Shown in pieces: positions 32,555 through 45,596 of a DNA stretch of 64,000 nucleotides; position 1 is the stretch's first letter, and every line of letters begins with the position of its first letter. The DNA is from Globodera rostochiensis (Eukaryota > Nematoda > Chromadorea > Rhabditida > Heteroderidae). The notes beneath the pieces were generated by a model that worked only from the letters and a program-made list of their open reading frames with translations, did no database searches and was not told the origin of the DNA. Location of the stretch: positions 1,105,501 through 1,169,500 of the forward strand of contig JAEVLN010000001.1 of NCBI GenBank assembly GCA_018350325.1. The letters are read 5' to 3'. Made by a program: the position numbers and the translations under genes.

Positions 32555-35500
32555 TCAATAGTGACCAATATTGTCGTCGACATTCCGCCGCAAATCGGCC
32601 GTTCGCCGGGTACCACCGCCGCCGCCTCTGCCGTAGTCGTCCATCTCTTCGTCGAACTCGTCCATGTCGTCGTCCTCGTCTTCCCCCCTGGCGACTTGAT
32701 GCTGCCGCGGTGAATGCCCTCCTCCACCTCGGCCACTGCTGCCAGCCGGTGTGTATCCGTTGTTCAACTGCTGCTGCTGCTGGTGATGCTGCTGATACTG
32801 CTCGTCCTCGTGGTGGACGGCATTCGATGAGGAAGCCGCGCCGGGTGCAAACGGCAAACTTGCCTGAAATATGTTGTGATGGAAGTGAGAAGAGCATTGA
32901 GCAATCAGAACGTTCCATAGATGTAACCGGATGCCACAAAAAATACCCGGAATTCCGGATCTCCCAAATAATGCACGGAATTCCGGGTCACCCAAATAAT
33001 GCACGGAATTCCGGATCTCCCAAAAAATGCCCGGAATTTCGGGTCTCTCAAATAATGCACGGAATTTCGGATCTCCCAAAAAATTGTCCGGAATTCCGGG
33101 TCTCCCAAATAATGCACGGAATTACGGGTCTCCCAAATAATGCCCGGAATTCCGGGTCACCCAAATAATGCACGGAATTCCGGATCTCCCAAAAAATGCC
33201 CGGAATTTCGGGTCTCTCAAATAATGCACGGAATTTCGGATCTCCCAAAAAATTGTCCGGAATTCCGGGTCTCCCAAATAATGCACGGAATTACGGGTCT
33301 CCCAAATAATGCCCGGAATTCCGGGTCTCCCAAATAATGCACGGAATTACGGGTCTCCCAAATAATGCCCGGAATTCCGGGTCACCCAAATAATGCACGG
33401 AATTCCGGATCTCCCAAATAATGCCCGGAATTTCAGGTCTCTCAAATAATGCACGGAATTCCGGATCTCCCAAAAAATGTCCGGAATTCCGGGTCTCCCA
33501 AAAAATGTCCGGAATTCCGGATCTCCCAAAAAATGCCCGGAATTCCGGGTCTCCCAAAAAATGTCCGGAATTCCGGATCTCCCAAAAAACATCCGGAATT
33601 CCGGGTCTCCCAAAAAATTGTCCGGAATTCCGGATCTCCCAAAAAATGCCCGGAATTCCGGGTCTCCCAAAAAATGTCCGGAATTCCGGATCTCCCAAAA
33701 AATGCCCAGAATTACGGGTTTCCCAAAAAATGTCCGGAATTCCGGATCTCCCAAAAAACATCCGGAATTCCGGGTCTCCCAAAAAATTGTCCGGAATTCC
33801 GGGTCTCCCAAAAAATGTCCGGAATTCCGGATCTCCCAAAAAATGCCCAGAATTACGGGTTTCCCAAAAAATGTCCGGAATTCCGGGTCACCCAAATAAT
33901 GCACGGAATTCCGGATCTCCCAAAAAATGCCCGGAATTTCGGGTCTCTCAAATAATGCACGGAATTCCGGATCTCCCAAAAAATGTCCGGAATTCCGGGT
34001 CTCCCAAATAATGCACGGAATTTCGGATCTCCCAAAAAATGTCCGGAATTCCGGATCTCCCAAATAATGCACGGAATTCTGGATCTCCCAAAAAATGTCC
34101 GGAATTCCGGGTCTCCCAAATAATGCACGGAATTTCGGATCTCCCAAAAAATTGTCCGGAATTCCGGGTCTCCCAAATAATGCCCGGAATTTCGGGTCTC
34201 TCAAATAATGCACGGAATTCCGGATCTCCCAAAAAATGTCCGGAATTCCGGGTCTCCCAAATAATGCACGGAATTTCGGATCTCCCAAAATATTGTCCGG
34301 AATTCCGGATCTCCCAAATAATGCACGGAATTCCGGATCTCCCAAATAATGCACGGAATTCCGGATCTCCCAAATAATGCACGGAATTTCGGATCTCCCA
34401 AAAAATTGTCCGGAATTCCGGGCTCCCAAATAATGCCCGGAATTTCGGGTCTCTCAAATAATGCACGGAATTCCGGATCTCCCAAAAAATGTCCGGAATT
34501 CCGGGTCTCCCAAATAATGCACGGAATTCCGGGTCACCCAAATAATGCACGGAATTCCGGATCTCCCAAATAATGCACGGAATTCCGGATCTCTCAAATA
34601 ATGCACGGAATTCCGGATCTCCCAAAAAATGTCCGGAATTCCGGATCTCCCAAATAATGCACGGAATTCTGGATCTCCCAAAAAATGTCCGGAATTCCGG
34701 GTCTCCCAAATAATGCACGGAATTTCGGATCTCCCAAAAAATGTCCGGAATTCCGGATCTCCCAAATAATGCACGGAATTCTGGATCTCCCAAAAAATGT
34801 CCGGAATTCCGGGTCTCCCAAATAATGCACGGAATTTCGGATCTCCCAAAAAATTGTCCGGAATTCCGGGTCTCCCAAATAATGCCCGGAATTTCGGGTC
34901 TCTCAAATAATGCACGGAATTCCGGATCTCCCAAAAAATGTCCGGAATTCCGGGTCTCCCAAATAATGCACGGAATTTCGGATCTCCCAAAAAATTGTCC
35001 GGAAGTCCGGGTCTCCCAAATAATGCACGGAATTACGGGTCTCCCAAATAATGCCCGGAATTCCGGATCTCCCAAATAATGCACGGAATTTCGGATCTCC
35101 CAAAAAATTGTCCGGAAGTCCGGGTCACCCAAATAATGCACGGAATTCCGGGTCACCCAAATAATGCACGGAATTCCGGATCTCCCAAATAATGCACGGA
35201 ATTCCGGATCTCCCAAATAATGCACGGAATTTCGGATCTCCCAAAAAATTGTCCGGAATTCCGGGCTCCCAAATAATGCCCGGAATTTCGGGTCTCTCAA
35301 ATAATGCACGGAATTCCGGATCTCCCAAAAAAAGCCCGGAATTCCGGGTCTCCCAAAAATGCCCGGAATTCCGGATCTCCCAAAAAATGTCCGGAATTCC
35401 GGGTCTCCCAAAAAATGTCCGGAATTCCGGATCTCCTAAAAAATGCCCGGAATTCCGGGTCTCCCAAAAAATGTCCGGAATTCCGGATCTCCCAAAAAAT

Positions 35501-38500
35501 GCCCAGAATTACGGGTCTCCCAAAAAATTGTCCGGAATTCCGGGCTCCCAAATAATGCCCGGAATTTCGGGTCTCTCAAATAATGCACGGAATTCCGGAT
35601 CTCCCAAAAAATGTCCGGAATTCCGGGTCTCCCAAAAAATGTCCGGAATTCCGGATCTCCCAAAAAATGCCCGGAATTCCGGGTCTCCCAAAAAATGTCC
35701 GGAATTCCGGATCTCCCAAAAAATGCCCGGAATTCCGGGTCTTCCAAAAATGCCCGGAATTCCGGGTCTCCCAAATAATGCACGGAATTACGGGTCTCCC
35801 AAATAATGCACGGAATTCCGGGTCACCCAAATAATGCACGGAATTTCGGATCTCCCAAAAAATTGCCCGGAATTCCGGGTCACCCAAATAATGCACGGAA
35901 TTCCGGGTCACCCAAATAATGCACGGAATTTCGGATCTCCCAAAAAATTGTCCGGAATTCCGGGCTCCCAAATAATGCCCGGAATTTCGGGTCTCTCAAA
36001 TAATGCACGGAATTCCGGATCTCCCAAAAAATGTCCGGAATTCCGGATCTCCCAAAAAATGCCCGGAATTCCGGGTCTCCCAAAAAATGTCCGGAATTCC
36101 GGATCTCCCAAAAAATGCCCAGAATTACGGGTCTCCCAAAAAATTGTCCGGAATTCCGGATCTCCCAAAAAATGCCCGGAATTCCGGGTCTCCCAAAAAT
36201 GCCCGGAATTCCGGGTCTCTCAAATAATGCACGGAATTCCGGGTCTCTCAAATAATGCACGGAATTCCGGATCTCCCAAAAAATGTCCGGAATTCCGGAT
36301 CTCCCAAAAAATGCCCGGAATTCCGGGTCTCTCAAATAATGCACGGAATTCCGGGTCTCTCAAATAATGCACGGAATTCCGGATCTCCCAAAAAATTGTC
36401 CGGAATTCCGGATCTCCCAAAAAATGCCCGGAATTCCGGGTCTCCCAAAAATGTCCGGAATTCCGGATCTCCCAAAAAATGTCCGGAATTCCGGGTCTCC
36501 CAAATAATGCCCGGAATTTCGGGTCTCTCAAATAATGCACGGAATTCTGGATCTCCCAAAAAATGTCCGGAATTCCGGGTCTCCCAAATAATGCACGGAA
36601 TTTCGGATCTCCCAAAAAATTGTCCGGAATTCCGGGTCTCCCAAATAATGCCCGGAATTTCGGGTCTCTCAAATAATGCACGGAATTCTGGATCTCCCAA
36701 AAAATGTCCGGAATTCCGGGTCTCCCAAATAATGCACGGAATTTCGGATCTCCCAAAATATTGTCCGGAATTCCGGGTCTCCCAAATAATGCACGGAATT
36801 ACGGGTCTCCCAAATAATGCCCGGAATTCCGGGTCACCCAAATAATGCACGGAATTCCGGATCTCCCAAATAATGCACTGAATTCCGGGTCTACCAAATA
36901 ATGCACGGAATTTCGGATCTCCCAAAAAATTGTCCGGAATTCCGGGCTCCCAAATAATGCCCGGAATTTCGGGTCTCTCAAATAATGCACGGAATTCCGG
37001 ATCTCCCAAAAAATGTCCGGAATTCCGGGTCTCCCAAAAAATGTCCGGAATTCCGGATCTCCCAAAAAATGCCCGGAATTCCGGGTCTCCCAAAAAATGT
37101 CCGGAATTCCGGATCTCCCAAAAAACATCCGGAATTCCGGATCTCCCAAAAAATGTCCGGAATTCCGGGTCTCCCAAAAAATGTCCGGAATTCCGGATCT
37201 CCCAAAAATGCCCGGAATTCCGGGTCTCCCAAAAAATGTCCGGAATTCCGGATCTCCCAAAAAATGCCCGGAATTCCGGGTCTCCCAAATAATGCCTGGA
37301 ATTCCGGGTCTCCCAAAAAATGTCCGGAATTCCGGATCTCCCAAAAAATGTCCGGAATTCCGGGTCTCCCAAAAAATGTCCGGAATTCCGGGTCTCCCAT
37401 ATAATGCCCGGAATTCCTGGAATGTTCATTAACTCCCACTACCTGTTGTACAGCAATTGTGGGCACGCGTTGTGATTGGGGCGGAGTGTCATTCGCTGAG
37501 CTGGGCTGACCAGCCGGATGGTAGAACGGAGAGCCAAAATGGGCACCCTGTAAATGGGGGTTGGGGGTTTGTTCAACACGTTCAGCGATATTTTGATCAA
37601 AATTTTGGGGTGTAATGATGAATATTGATAAGTGAATGTGTCTCGACCAACTCTAGATCAACAATTTAAGTGATCTGTTCAGATCACAATCAATTTAAGT
37701 GATCTTTCAGATCACATTCAATTTAAGTGATCTGATCAGCTCGTTCTGATCAACCGGGCTGACCTGCATCATTTGTGCAGGGGTAAAGGCAGCAGCCACC
37801 GGGCCTCGGTTGGCCATTGGGCCACGCTTTATGCGCGGCGGTGAGCGGACGGGAGGATGCGTGGCACGCCAATACGATTCTAAATAGTCCGCCAGATGTT
37901 CGCACGCGTCCTCCAGCTGATTCTCGTCGAGAATGACGTCAAATGCATCCTCAAACAAATGGATTATATGAATTGATCAGTGTCATGGATGAGCGAAAGA
38001 GAGAGAGAGATATGGATGAGAAAAGAGAGAGCGAATGATCGGCCTTTGATCAGCCAACCGACAACGCAATTTTCCCCTCTCCCTCTTTTCTCCCATCAGT
38101 TTGGTTGTTGCAATCATTTTTCCTGATCAGACAGAAACATGTCTTTTTTTTAATTTTCAAAATCTGATGGAATGTGAACATTAGAGATCAGACAGGACCG
38201 GACTCCAGACAGGATTTCCCACGACTCCTGATCCGGAATCCTGGTATGTTTGTCGAAGCAACAAGAATCCTGACCTGGTCATTTCCAAATCCTGATCCTG
38301 ATTCGGGATTTTTTTCAAAAAACCGATCTCTAGTGAACATAGCATTTTTTAGAAATTTATTAATTCACCGGAGGGCATTGTGCCAACTTTTCGGCAGCCA
38401 CCATTTGCACGTTCATATTGCGCATTTGCGACTTGCCCCGGGTTTTGATCAGTCGTTGCAACACCTGCAAAATATTTATTGTTATTAAATTAGCTAAAAC

Positions 38501-41500
38501 ATTTTATGATGGCCTTAAGCACTGATCAGTAGGGCCCCCGGAATTATATGACAAAATGGCCAAAAAATATTATTTATTTTTTTCCTAAATATGCTCTCGA
38601 AATCTAAAATATGCAATATTTTGGTTTTTATTGCATTTTTGTTAAAGAATTTTTAGTCAAAAAAGTGCCAAAATATGCATTTTCAAAATGGTCAAAAAAC
38701 AAGACACAATTGGACTAAAAATATGCATACAATCCGGGGCCCTACTTTCTGATCAGTCACCAAACTGATCATTTCGGGGCCAACAACAACGTTGTCTCTC
38801 GCGCGCTTACTTTGGGCGAGCTGATTTTGATGAACACGTGGATGGGCGCCAGCGACGTTTTGGCCAATTGGGAGGGGTGGTTGATCGTGTCGCAGTCGAG
38901 CACAACCAACTGCATGGACCGAGCGAACTCGAAGATGCGCTCAATCTCCGCCTGGATTTCGGCTACAAAAAGCATGAAAATGGTGCTGAATTAATTGATC
39001 GTTGCTAATCGATCGGTATAAATTAATTGATCGTTGCTAATCGATCGGTATAAATTAATTGATCGTTGCTAATCGATCGGTGGTGCCGACTAGAGAATGT
39101 GGACTTGAGGACCGATCAAGATTTCGATCGAATCTCGAAAAATCTCTAACTCGAAGATCTCGGTATTGTCAAAGATCGAGAATGTCGATCAGTCCTTACT
39201 CTAGTGCCGACTCCCCCCCCCCTACCGAGAGAGTTGCTGGAGCGCGAGTTTGCCCGTTCCATCATTGCCCGCTTTGTGGGATTGTTGAGCAGCGACCGTT
39301 TGGCCAGTGAAATGTCCGCCGTCACCCGTGTGATTATGATTCTTAAAAAACCCACAAAAATATGCCTTAGGGGGGAATATTTGGTTCAAATCTTATTATG
39401 CCCCCGGGAGGTTTAACCGTCAAAATGGGAATATTTGGGTCAAATCTTATGCCCCCGGGGGGTTTAGCCGTCAAAATGGGAATATTTGGATTAAATCTTA
39501 TTATACCCCCGGAAGGTTTAACCTTAAAAATGGGAATATTTGGGGCAAATCTTATTATGCCCCCGGGGGGTTTAGCCGTCAAAATGGGAATATTTGGGGG
39601 CAAATTATGCCCCCGAGGGGGGGGGCAAATCTTATGCCCCCGGGGGGGGGGGGGGAAATCTTATGCCCCCCTGGGGGGTTTCGACATCATTTGAGTACCT
39701 GCCCTCAAATCGGTGTTTGAGGTAGTCGAACACAGCCTTCTGCATCATGTCGGTCACCTCGTAGCCCTTCAGCGAGGGGCCCACCAGCACCACGGGCCTC
39801 ATCGTTGGCACAACATCGTACGGGGGAATGTTCTCTTGCTGAACCATCAACCAAAAATGATCATTGATCAGAGAAAGAAAACCCAAATGGGCCCCCCGAG
39901 GGGCGGGCCATGGGTTCCGTGACAAAAAATCCCCCATTTTCCGATTTAATCCCGATCATATCAAAAAACGGGAACGGGGTGTCCCGATATAATCCCTGTA
40001 AAGGCAATAACGACTAAAGCCCAGCCTTGAGGACCGATCGAGATTTAAACAAATATTGTCGATCGAGAATCTCGAAGATCTCGGTAAACTTTCGTCGATC
40101 GGGAATCTCGATCGGTTTGTGTTCTAATAACGACCTTTTTGAAGATCATTTTCTTCCTCTCCTTCTGCACCGGCGGCGTCATTTGTTGCTGATTGGTCCC
40201 CGCTGATCGGCCAGTTCGATGCGTGTCACCGCCGCCGGCGCCTCCCTCCTCGTCGCCTTCGCCGGGCGTCGGCGGCGTGGAGCCGCGCGAGCCGCCCGTC
40301 CGCGGCGTCGGCATCATTCGATCCAACGCGCCCAAATTGGTAGTGGAGGCCGACTGACGGCTCGTGCTGTTTGAGGATTGGGTATTTATTGAAGAAAAAT
40401 GTATACAAAATGCCAAAAAAAAATACTAAAAATCCCCAAAAAATCCCCTAAAATCCCAACAAATCCCCTAAAAAATCCCTAAAAATCCCAAAAAATCCCT
40501 AAAAAAATCCCTAAAAAATCCCAAAAAATCCCGGGAAATCTGACTTTTCCACCGGACCAAAATCCCGTGTTCTGACAGAATCTGGAACATCCCAGTTTTC
40601 ACCTTATAAAATCCCGTTTTAAGTAGGTATTTGTAATTCTTTCAGCCCATGGAGTCTGTCCCCCAAAAATATCGATTTTTTCACTTTTTTTCGTTTAAAA
40701 TTTTTACAATTTCGCGCCCTTGCCGCTTTGCTGGGACTGCCGGACCGCCTCCAACTTGGCCGGTGACGGGATAAAGCCAAGCTCACAGCCCTCCTTGACC
40801 AATCTGCCAATCCACCAGTCGTTGTTGTACTTCTCCTAATGCGTAAATTGTGATTAAAACGGTTTTCTCAAAAAAAAATTTTTTTAAAAAGATTTGAGAA
40901 ATGCCAAAATAAAACATATTGCCAAAAAAGGGGGGGGGACGTTTAGTTGGTTCGTCTACCTTGATGTGCAGAAACTCCTTGGCCTTGAAGGACACGGCAC
41001 AGCCGTGCACGGGCGCGTCATCGTCAATGGCGCCGTCAAAGTCGACGTTTGTCTGCACGGCGAACAGCACCGGATTGTACTGAATAGAACAGCAAAATAC
41101 GTCTGATCAGTATCAACAGAATGGATCTGATCAGTATAACAGAATGGGTCTGATCAGTATCAACAGAATGATCTGATCAGTATAACAGAATGGGTCTGAT
41201 CAGTATAACTAATGGGTCTGATCAGTATCAACAGAATAGGTCTGATCAGTATCAACAGAATGGGTCTGATCAGTATCAACAGAATGGGTCTGATCAGTAT
41301 CAACAGAATGGGTCTGATCAGTATCATAAAACAATGAGTTTTATTTAGGCTGAGCTGATCAGTAACCTAATTAGGATGATTTCTAAGTTTTATGTACACT
41401 GACTGACCTTGGCATTCTCCAGCTGTTGTGCCGCCTGGCGTTCCGCGTTGCTCTTGATGGTCTCCCGGTTGCGCTGCTCCAAGTCATAGTCATTGTCGTG

Positions 41501-41859
41501 GTGGTGGGAGAAATTGGAGTCCTGGCTGACCTGTGAAACAGTACAGGCCACGATCAGCCCAACTCTGCGCTTGAACGCCCCCACCAACCCGGGCAGTGTT
41601 GTCCCGAATGGTTCCACAATTTCTAAAAATTCCTCTTCCAATGAATCCCGATCAGTTTTGTCGTTGCTAACCCATCTTTCCCGATCAAAACCCATCAAAA
41701 AACTATCGGTGGACCGTCAAAGTTCCAGTCTGTTTTCGAAGCCGCTTTTAAAGGCTTCCGGATCCGGTGTGCCAAGTTCGAAACAACACTGCCCCCCTGC
41801 CCCCGGGGAAAGCTCACCCTCCGGTTGTTGTATTTGTTGGCACTGCTCCCGACGGGCAT
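32555..41859 (-). CDS. ccb-1: voltage-gated calcium channel beta subunit
   Basis: Intracellular subunit that binds the alpha-1 interaction domain and promotes channel trafficking and gating. Twelve exons with consistent phases, 582 aa: 41859-41818 (ATG), 41530-41408, 41079-40960, 40835-40708, 40366-40135, 39838-39699, 39341-39226, 38962-38811, 38464-38369, 37949-37764, 37547-37443 and 32863-32555. Order: an acidic N-terminal helix ([20 protein letters not shown]), an SH3 domain ([33 protein letters not shown]), a Ser/Gly hook, and a guanylate-kinase-like domain ([68 protein letters not shown]). The C-terminal tail is poly-Gln/His and acidic. The kinase-like domain matches the non-catalytic CACNB form. 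The roughly 4.6-kb last intron is almost entirely minisatellite, and three other introns contain MITEs. Confidence 0.96.
32940..37428. repeat. 4.5-kb minisatellite, 28-bp unit, about 160 copies, in ccb-1 last intron
   Basis: The unit is ggaattccggatctcccaaa followed by aaatgtcc. Variants include gggtctccc, gggtcaccc, aaataatgcac and aattgtcc forms, and a few 27- or 29-bp units. Each unit centres on the palindrome ccggaattccgg. Variant types recur in blocks, for example the motif with gggctcccaaataatgccc at 34.41, 35.26, 35.55, 35.96 and 36.94 kb, so the array has higher-order structure. As 28 is not a multiple of 3 and the minus strand lacks stops, all three minus frames are open for hundreds of codons; these are artefacts. 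The array sits between the ccb-1 exons at 37443 and 32863. Confidence 0.97.
37640..37760. repeat. palindromic aagtgatct/agatcac repeats in a ccb-1 intron
   Basis: Three consecutive copies of a unit like caatttaagtgatctgttcagatcaca. Each carries a gtgatct..agatcac inverted repeat. Confidence 0.7.
38182..38332. mobile_element. 151-bp hAT-like MITE in ccb-1 intron, perfect 8-bp TSD
   Basis: Ends TAGAGATC and GATCTCTA; flanks gtgaacat at 38174-38181 and 38333-38340 are identical. The interior has gactcctgatccggaatcctgg-like fold-back sequence. Confidence 0.9.
38986..39080. repeat. 32-bp tandem repeat, 3 copies
   Basis: The unit ttaattgatcgttgctaatc plus gatcggtataaa is repeated three times in a ccb-1 intron, directly beside the MITE at 39091. 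Confidence 0.85.
39091..39203. mobile_element. 113-bp hAT-like MITE in ccb-1 intron, perfect 8-bp TSD
   Basis: Ends TAGAG and CTCTA; flanks gtgccgac at 39083-39090 and 39204-39211 are identical. The core gacttgaggaccgatcaaga identifies the TAGAG/TAAAG family. The right end lies only about 14 bp from the 5' splice site at 39225. Confidence 0.92.
39370..39680. repeat. tandem repeat of about 55 bp with C/G runs in a ccb-1 intron
   Basis: Four to five degenerate copies of gggaatatttgggtcaaatc plus ttattatgcccccgggggg plus tttagccgtcaaaat, ending in shorter G-rich units. Confidence 0.85.
40015..40126. mobile_element. 112-bp hAT-like MITE abutting a ccb-1 splice donor
   Basis: Begins TAAAGCCCAGCCTTGAGG and ends TTTGTGTTCTA. 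Flanks ataacgac at 40007-40014 and 40127-40134 are identical. On the minus strand the right TSD reads gtcgttat and is exactly the first eight bases of the intron after the exon 40366-40135. Confidence 0.92.
40420..40620. repeat. degenerate aaaatccc repeat in a ccb-1 intron
   Basis: Irregular tandem copies of caaaaaatccctaaa, imperfect and with no coding role. Confidence 0.7.
41100..41332. repeat. minisatellite of about 24 bp in a ccb-1 intron
   Basis: About nine copies of gtctgatcagtatcaacagaatgg with small length variants. The palindromic octamer ctgatcag recurs at each period, and tgatcag is also unusually common across 37-47 kb. Confidence 0.9.
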
Positions 41860-44800
41860 CCGAAGAACGGTGGGTGATCGTCGTCGGCGGTGTGACCCCC
41901 TCCAATTTGACGACGTTCAGCAACAACAACAGCAGCAGCAGAAGAGAGCAGCTTCAGCACCTTACTTCACTTAGTCAACTTCCGCCACATTTTGGGCACC
42001 CATTTTTGTTCAGTTGTGGCACACGCGGGAATAAATTTGGTTGGCACAAAATTTGAATAAAATAATAACAAGCGGAAGGAACAAGTGAATTGACACTGAC
42101 TGACTTTGTTTTTAAAGCTGAAAATTATTCAAAAAGATTTTTTAAAATATTTTAAAATGGTGACAAAACAAAAATTGTTTCTCTAAAGCGCTCGGCTCAT
42201 ATTGTCCCCGTAGGAGAATCGATTTTTAGGCAAATGCTAAGTTGTCGAAACTGTGTGCCATTGGTGGTCCGTCCAAAAATATGAATGGCTTCGTTTCCCG
42301 TCTTTCAAAAATGGGAAAATTTGGAGGGTTGGGGCCATAACGGCATTTCTTAATCATTTTCCGGCCCGTCGAGCGCGCAATTAAGCACGCAAAGAGCAAA
42401 AAAAAAGAAAGAAAGTTGCCCCGGAGGGGACGGACGAGTCGGGCACATATTTATGCCGCTGGCAGTAACAAAATTCGGCAAGAAAAATGGGGGGGGGGAA
42501 GGAACGCGTGGCCGACAACTCCGAACGGAGGCGGCTTTCGGGAACAGGAAAAAACGGCCAAAAAAAGTTGTGCTCGACGAGAAGACAAATCCCCCGGGGG
42601 AAAATCAGAACACAGAAAATGGCCCCGGAGGGGACAAAACGCGGAGATTTTAGGCATTTTTGCAAAGGCTTGAAACCAAAATGTTAAAAGCCATTCAATC
42701 AAAGCCGATCAGAAGCAATCGAAAATTCAATCAAAAGCCATCGAATGGATAAAAATATTTTAAATTCAATTTATTGACTCAATTACAAAAGTGCCTGGGG
42801 GTTTTGAATCGAAAAATTTTGGTTTTCGGCGTTTTGAATATCAAAAAATGTCTGTTACAGCCGGGGTTAGGCCAACTAAAAGTACAACGGAACGCCGAAG
42901 AGACGCGGTTGATGGACGGGGCAGTACATATCACTCCTCTGGTCGCCGGGGGGGGGGGGGGGAGGCGGGGGGTGCCGACCCCCCGGGGGCATAATCCATC
43001 CTTTTTTTTGCCAATGTTGGATGGACGTCGATGTGCATATCATCCTTCATTCATTCATTCGCTCACGGCACTCGGACTCGGATTTGCCCATCTCCTCCCA
43101 CCTCTCCCAGCTCCCTGGAGAGTGAGTGCCCCCCCCCGCCCCCCTCCCCCGTCGGTGCCATTCTTTTCGCATCGCCCAAAGGCGGTGCTCGTCAAAGAGG
43201 GGAAGGAGTATTGGCCACGCATTTTACGCTCTTGGCCAACCCCCGCGAGCAAGAGAAGCAGAGGCAAAAATCGATTTAGAGTGGCAAATGCTTGGCACAG
43301 GCAAGCTAAGAGAGAGAGAGTGTGGAGGACAAGAAAGAATAGGCAAACAAGAGCACAGAGGGGAGAGGCAACGGAAATGCTGGAGAATGGGAGGGCGGAA
43401 AACAGTCAGAGTAGCGAGAGAGTGTGTGGGGATTGCTAGGCAGACAGTTAGAGTGGCAGGAGAGAGAGTGTTGGGCAAAGAGTGTGTGCGTGTCGGATAG
43501 CCAAAAGCTTAAAAAAGAGGGGGGGGGGGGGGGAGGAGATTATGTGCAGCTGGAATGACACTGCGTGGGCGCGTCCCCCCGCAGGCGAAAGCGCCATTCC
43601 ATGTGCGCCAATTTGGGAGGCCGCTGCCGCCCGCAATGGACACGCGGCGGCGGTCGGTGATGGCGCTGGAGGGGAGGGGCACAGTGCAGCAGCCAGCAAT
43701 TTCCTCTATGGGAAACGGTCGAAAAAGCGACTTGTGGGATGGACGGACGGGACGGGGCAAATGCGAAGCCGAATTGGGAAGGGGGGGGGATTGCCTCTGT
43801 GAGTTGAATGCCAGAAATTTTAGAGGTGGGAGTTCGCGGACCGGGAAGAATTGACCACGGGAGCCAAAGCCAAATTTGAAAAACTAAATGCAGTTGACTG
43901 ATCACACTCACTGATCAGGCAGAGGCTAATGTTTCCGACCGGAGACAGACGAGAACGTTTTAGGGATTGAGTCGAGGGTTGGGGCTGAAGGTACAAAAAA
44001 TCACCGATCAAATTGCGATTTTTTGGTGGTTGAAATGTTCAAATAAGATGATGTTATGAGTTTATATGTTTTAGAAATAAGCATAAAAAAGCCTTTGGCA
44101 TTGTGAAAATTTTGAAAACAGTTGAATTTCATGAAGGTCACTAAGTATTTGGGTTTTCGGACCAAAATTCGTGTCATTCAAGTCGGGCTCCAATTTTTCC
44201 TAATAATTGAAACGTCAAGGGTTGATCTCGAAATTGAGAGTCCACAAATTCCTCCGTAATCAAAAAATTGAAAATATTCAAACACAACGTTATGCCCTCG
44301 GGGTTTAAGAAGCGACGCCTCGGGCAGCAGCCCATGACGACGACTGTTTCTCACAGACCAACGATCAAAACAAGAGAAGCGGAGGGCATAAGGTGCATTC
44401 CCAGTGCATTGGCATTGGAATTTGGTGCATTCCATTCACCCCCCCCCCCCATTTCGTGAATCAAGGACAAACCAACTCATCAATTAGAGATTAAAGGGCA
44501 CTTTAAGGGCTTTGTCTGATTGGTCACAATGATTAATTGGGGTGAATTTGTGTGGGGTTAAACTCTCACCGAGCTCATTAGCAACTCCTTCTACCCCCAA
44601 TTTCACTGATCGGAGGCAGGTTGCCAATGCCCCCGCCCCTGATCGTGCTGTTTGTTTTCCAAAACGGAAAATATTTCCAGAAAGCTTTTTGGCTAGCCAC
44701 TTCCGCTCTTAACAAAGTGCAACAACAATAACATCATCATGGATTTGACGGATTCCTAAGTCAGATTTTAACCCCTGAAACAGATCAGCGGTGGAAGGCG

Positions 44801-45455
44801 GGGGTGGCGGGGGGGGATGTTTTTGTCTCCGGGGACCCCCGGATCACTTCATCATCCATCGCAAGTTGCATAGGTGGCCAAGGCGGGGGGGGGGGGGGTG
44901 GCGTAGATGAAACAACTGGTGACTCTGGTGGTGACTATATGTCCTTGCATCTGCTGGCCAAGCTCCAGCAAATATCGATCTGGACGGAGAGCAGCAGAAG
45001 AGGGCGCTGCTGCTGCTGCTTCACAGGGAGAAGCGCCGCCACTACCGCCGCTTTGTCGATCAATTGACTCGAGAGCGAAGCGGGTGGAAGCCCCCCCCCC
45101 TCTCCCCCCTCCCCCCCCCCCCCCGCCGCCTCCAGTTCCATCCGCCCGAAAGTCTTTGGTTCTCCCATTTCCACCACCGCAGTTTTGTCCTCCAATCTCG
45201 GGGGGGGGGGGGGGGGGTTGGCCCTGCCCGCTCCATTCAGCGACTTTTCGAGACTCTCGAAGGATCGAAAACAGAGGCGGGGGCAAAAGGCAGGGAGAAG
45301 AAGAAACAACCAACTCCTCTTCTGCTGCTGCTTCTTCTTTCTTCTCTCTTTCATCGTTCTAAGCTCATTAGCTCCCACAGCGCCGCCTATCCGCCCGCCA
45401 CCCCAACGCCACGGCGACAAATTGAGCGGTTGAGTAAAAGAATGAGCGGTTGTTG

Positions 45456-45596
45456 GAGGAGGAGGAGGAGGAGGAGGAGGAGGAGGAGGAGGAGGAGGAG
45501 GAGGAGGAGGAGGAGGAGGAGGAGGAGGAGGAGAGGAGGAGGAGGAGGAGGAGGAGGAGGAGGAGGAGGAGGAGGGGAGGAGGAGGAGGAGGAGGC
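45456..45596. repeat. (GGA)n microsatellite
   Basis: About 140 bp of almost pure gga repeats with three interruptions. It generates false poly-Gly, poly-Arg and poly-Pro ORFs in all frames. Confidence 0.97.

Noticed and set aside
33291..37466. Very long minus-strand open frames (up to about 487 codons) with GIPDIFWE and FRALFGR repeats
   Set aside because: Produced by a 28-bp tandem repeat without minus-strand stops. All three frames read as the same shifted peptide, there is no start context or splicing, and the array lies inside a ccb-1 intron.
41565..41698. In-frame upstream extension of ccb-1 exon 2 into 41565-41698
   Set aside because: A strong acceptor at 41531-41533 and an in-phase ATG exon at 41859-41818 give a better model; the extension is probably intron read-through, though an alternative start cannot be excluded.
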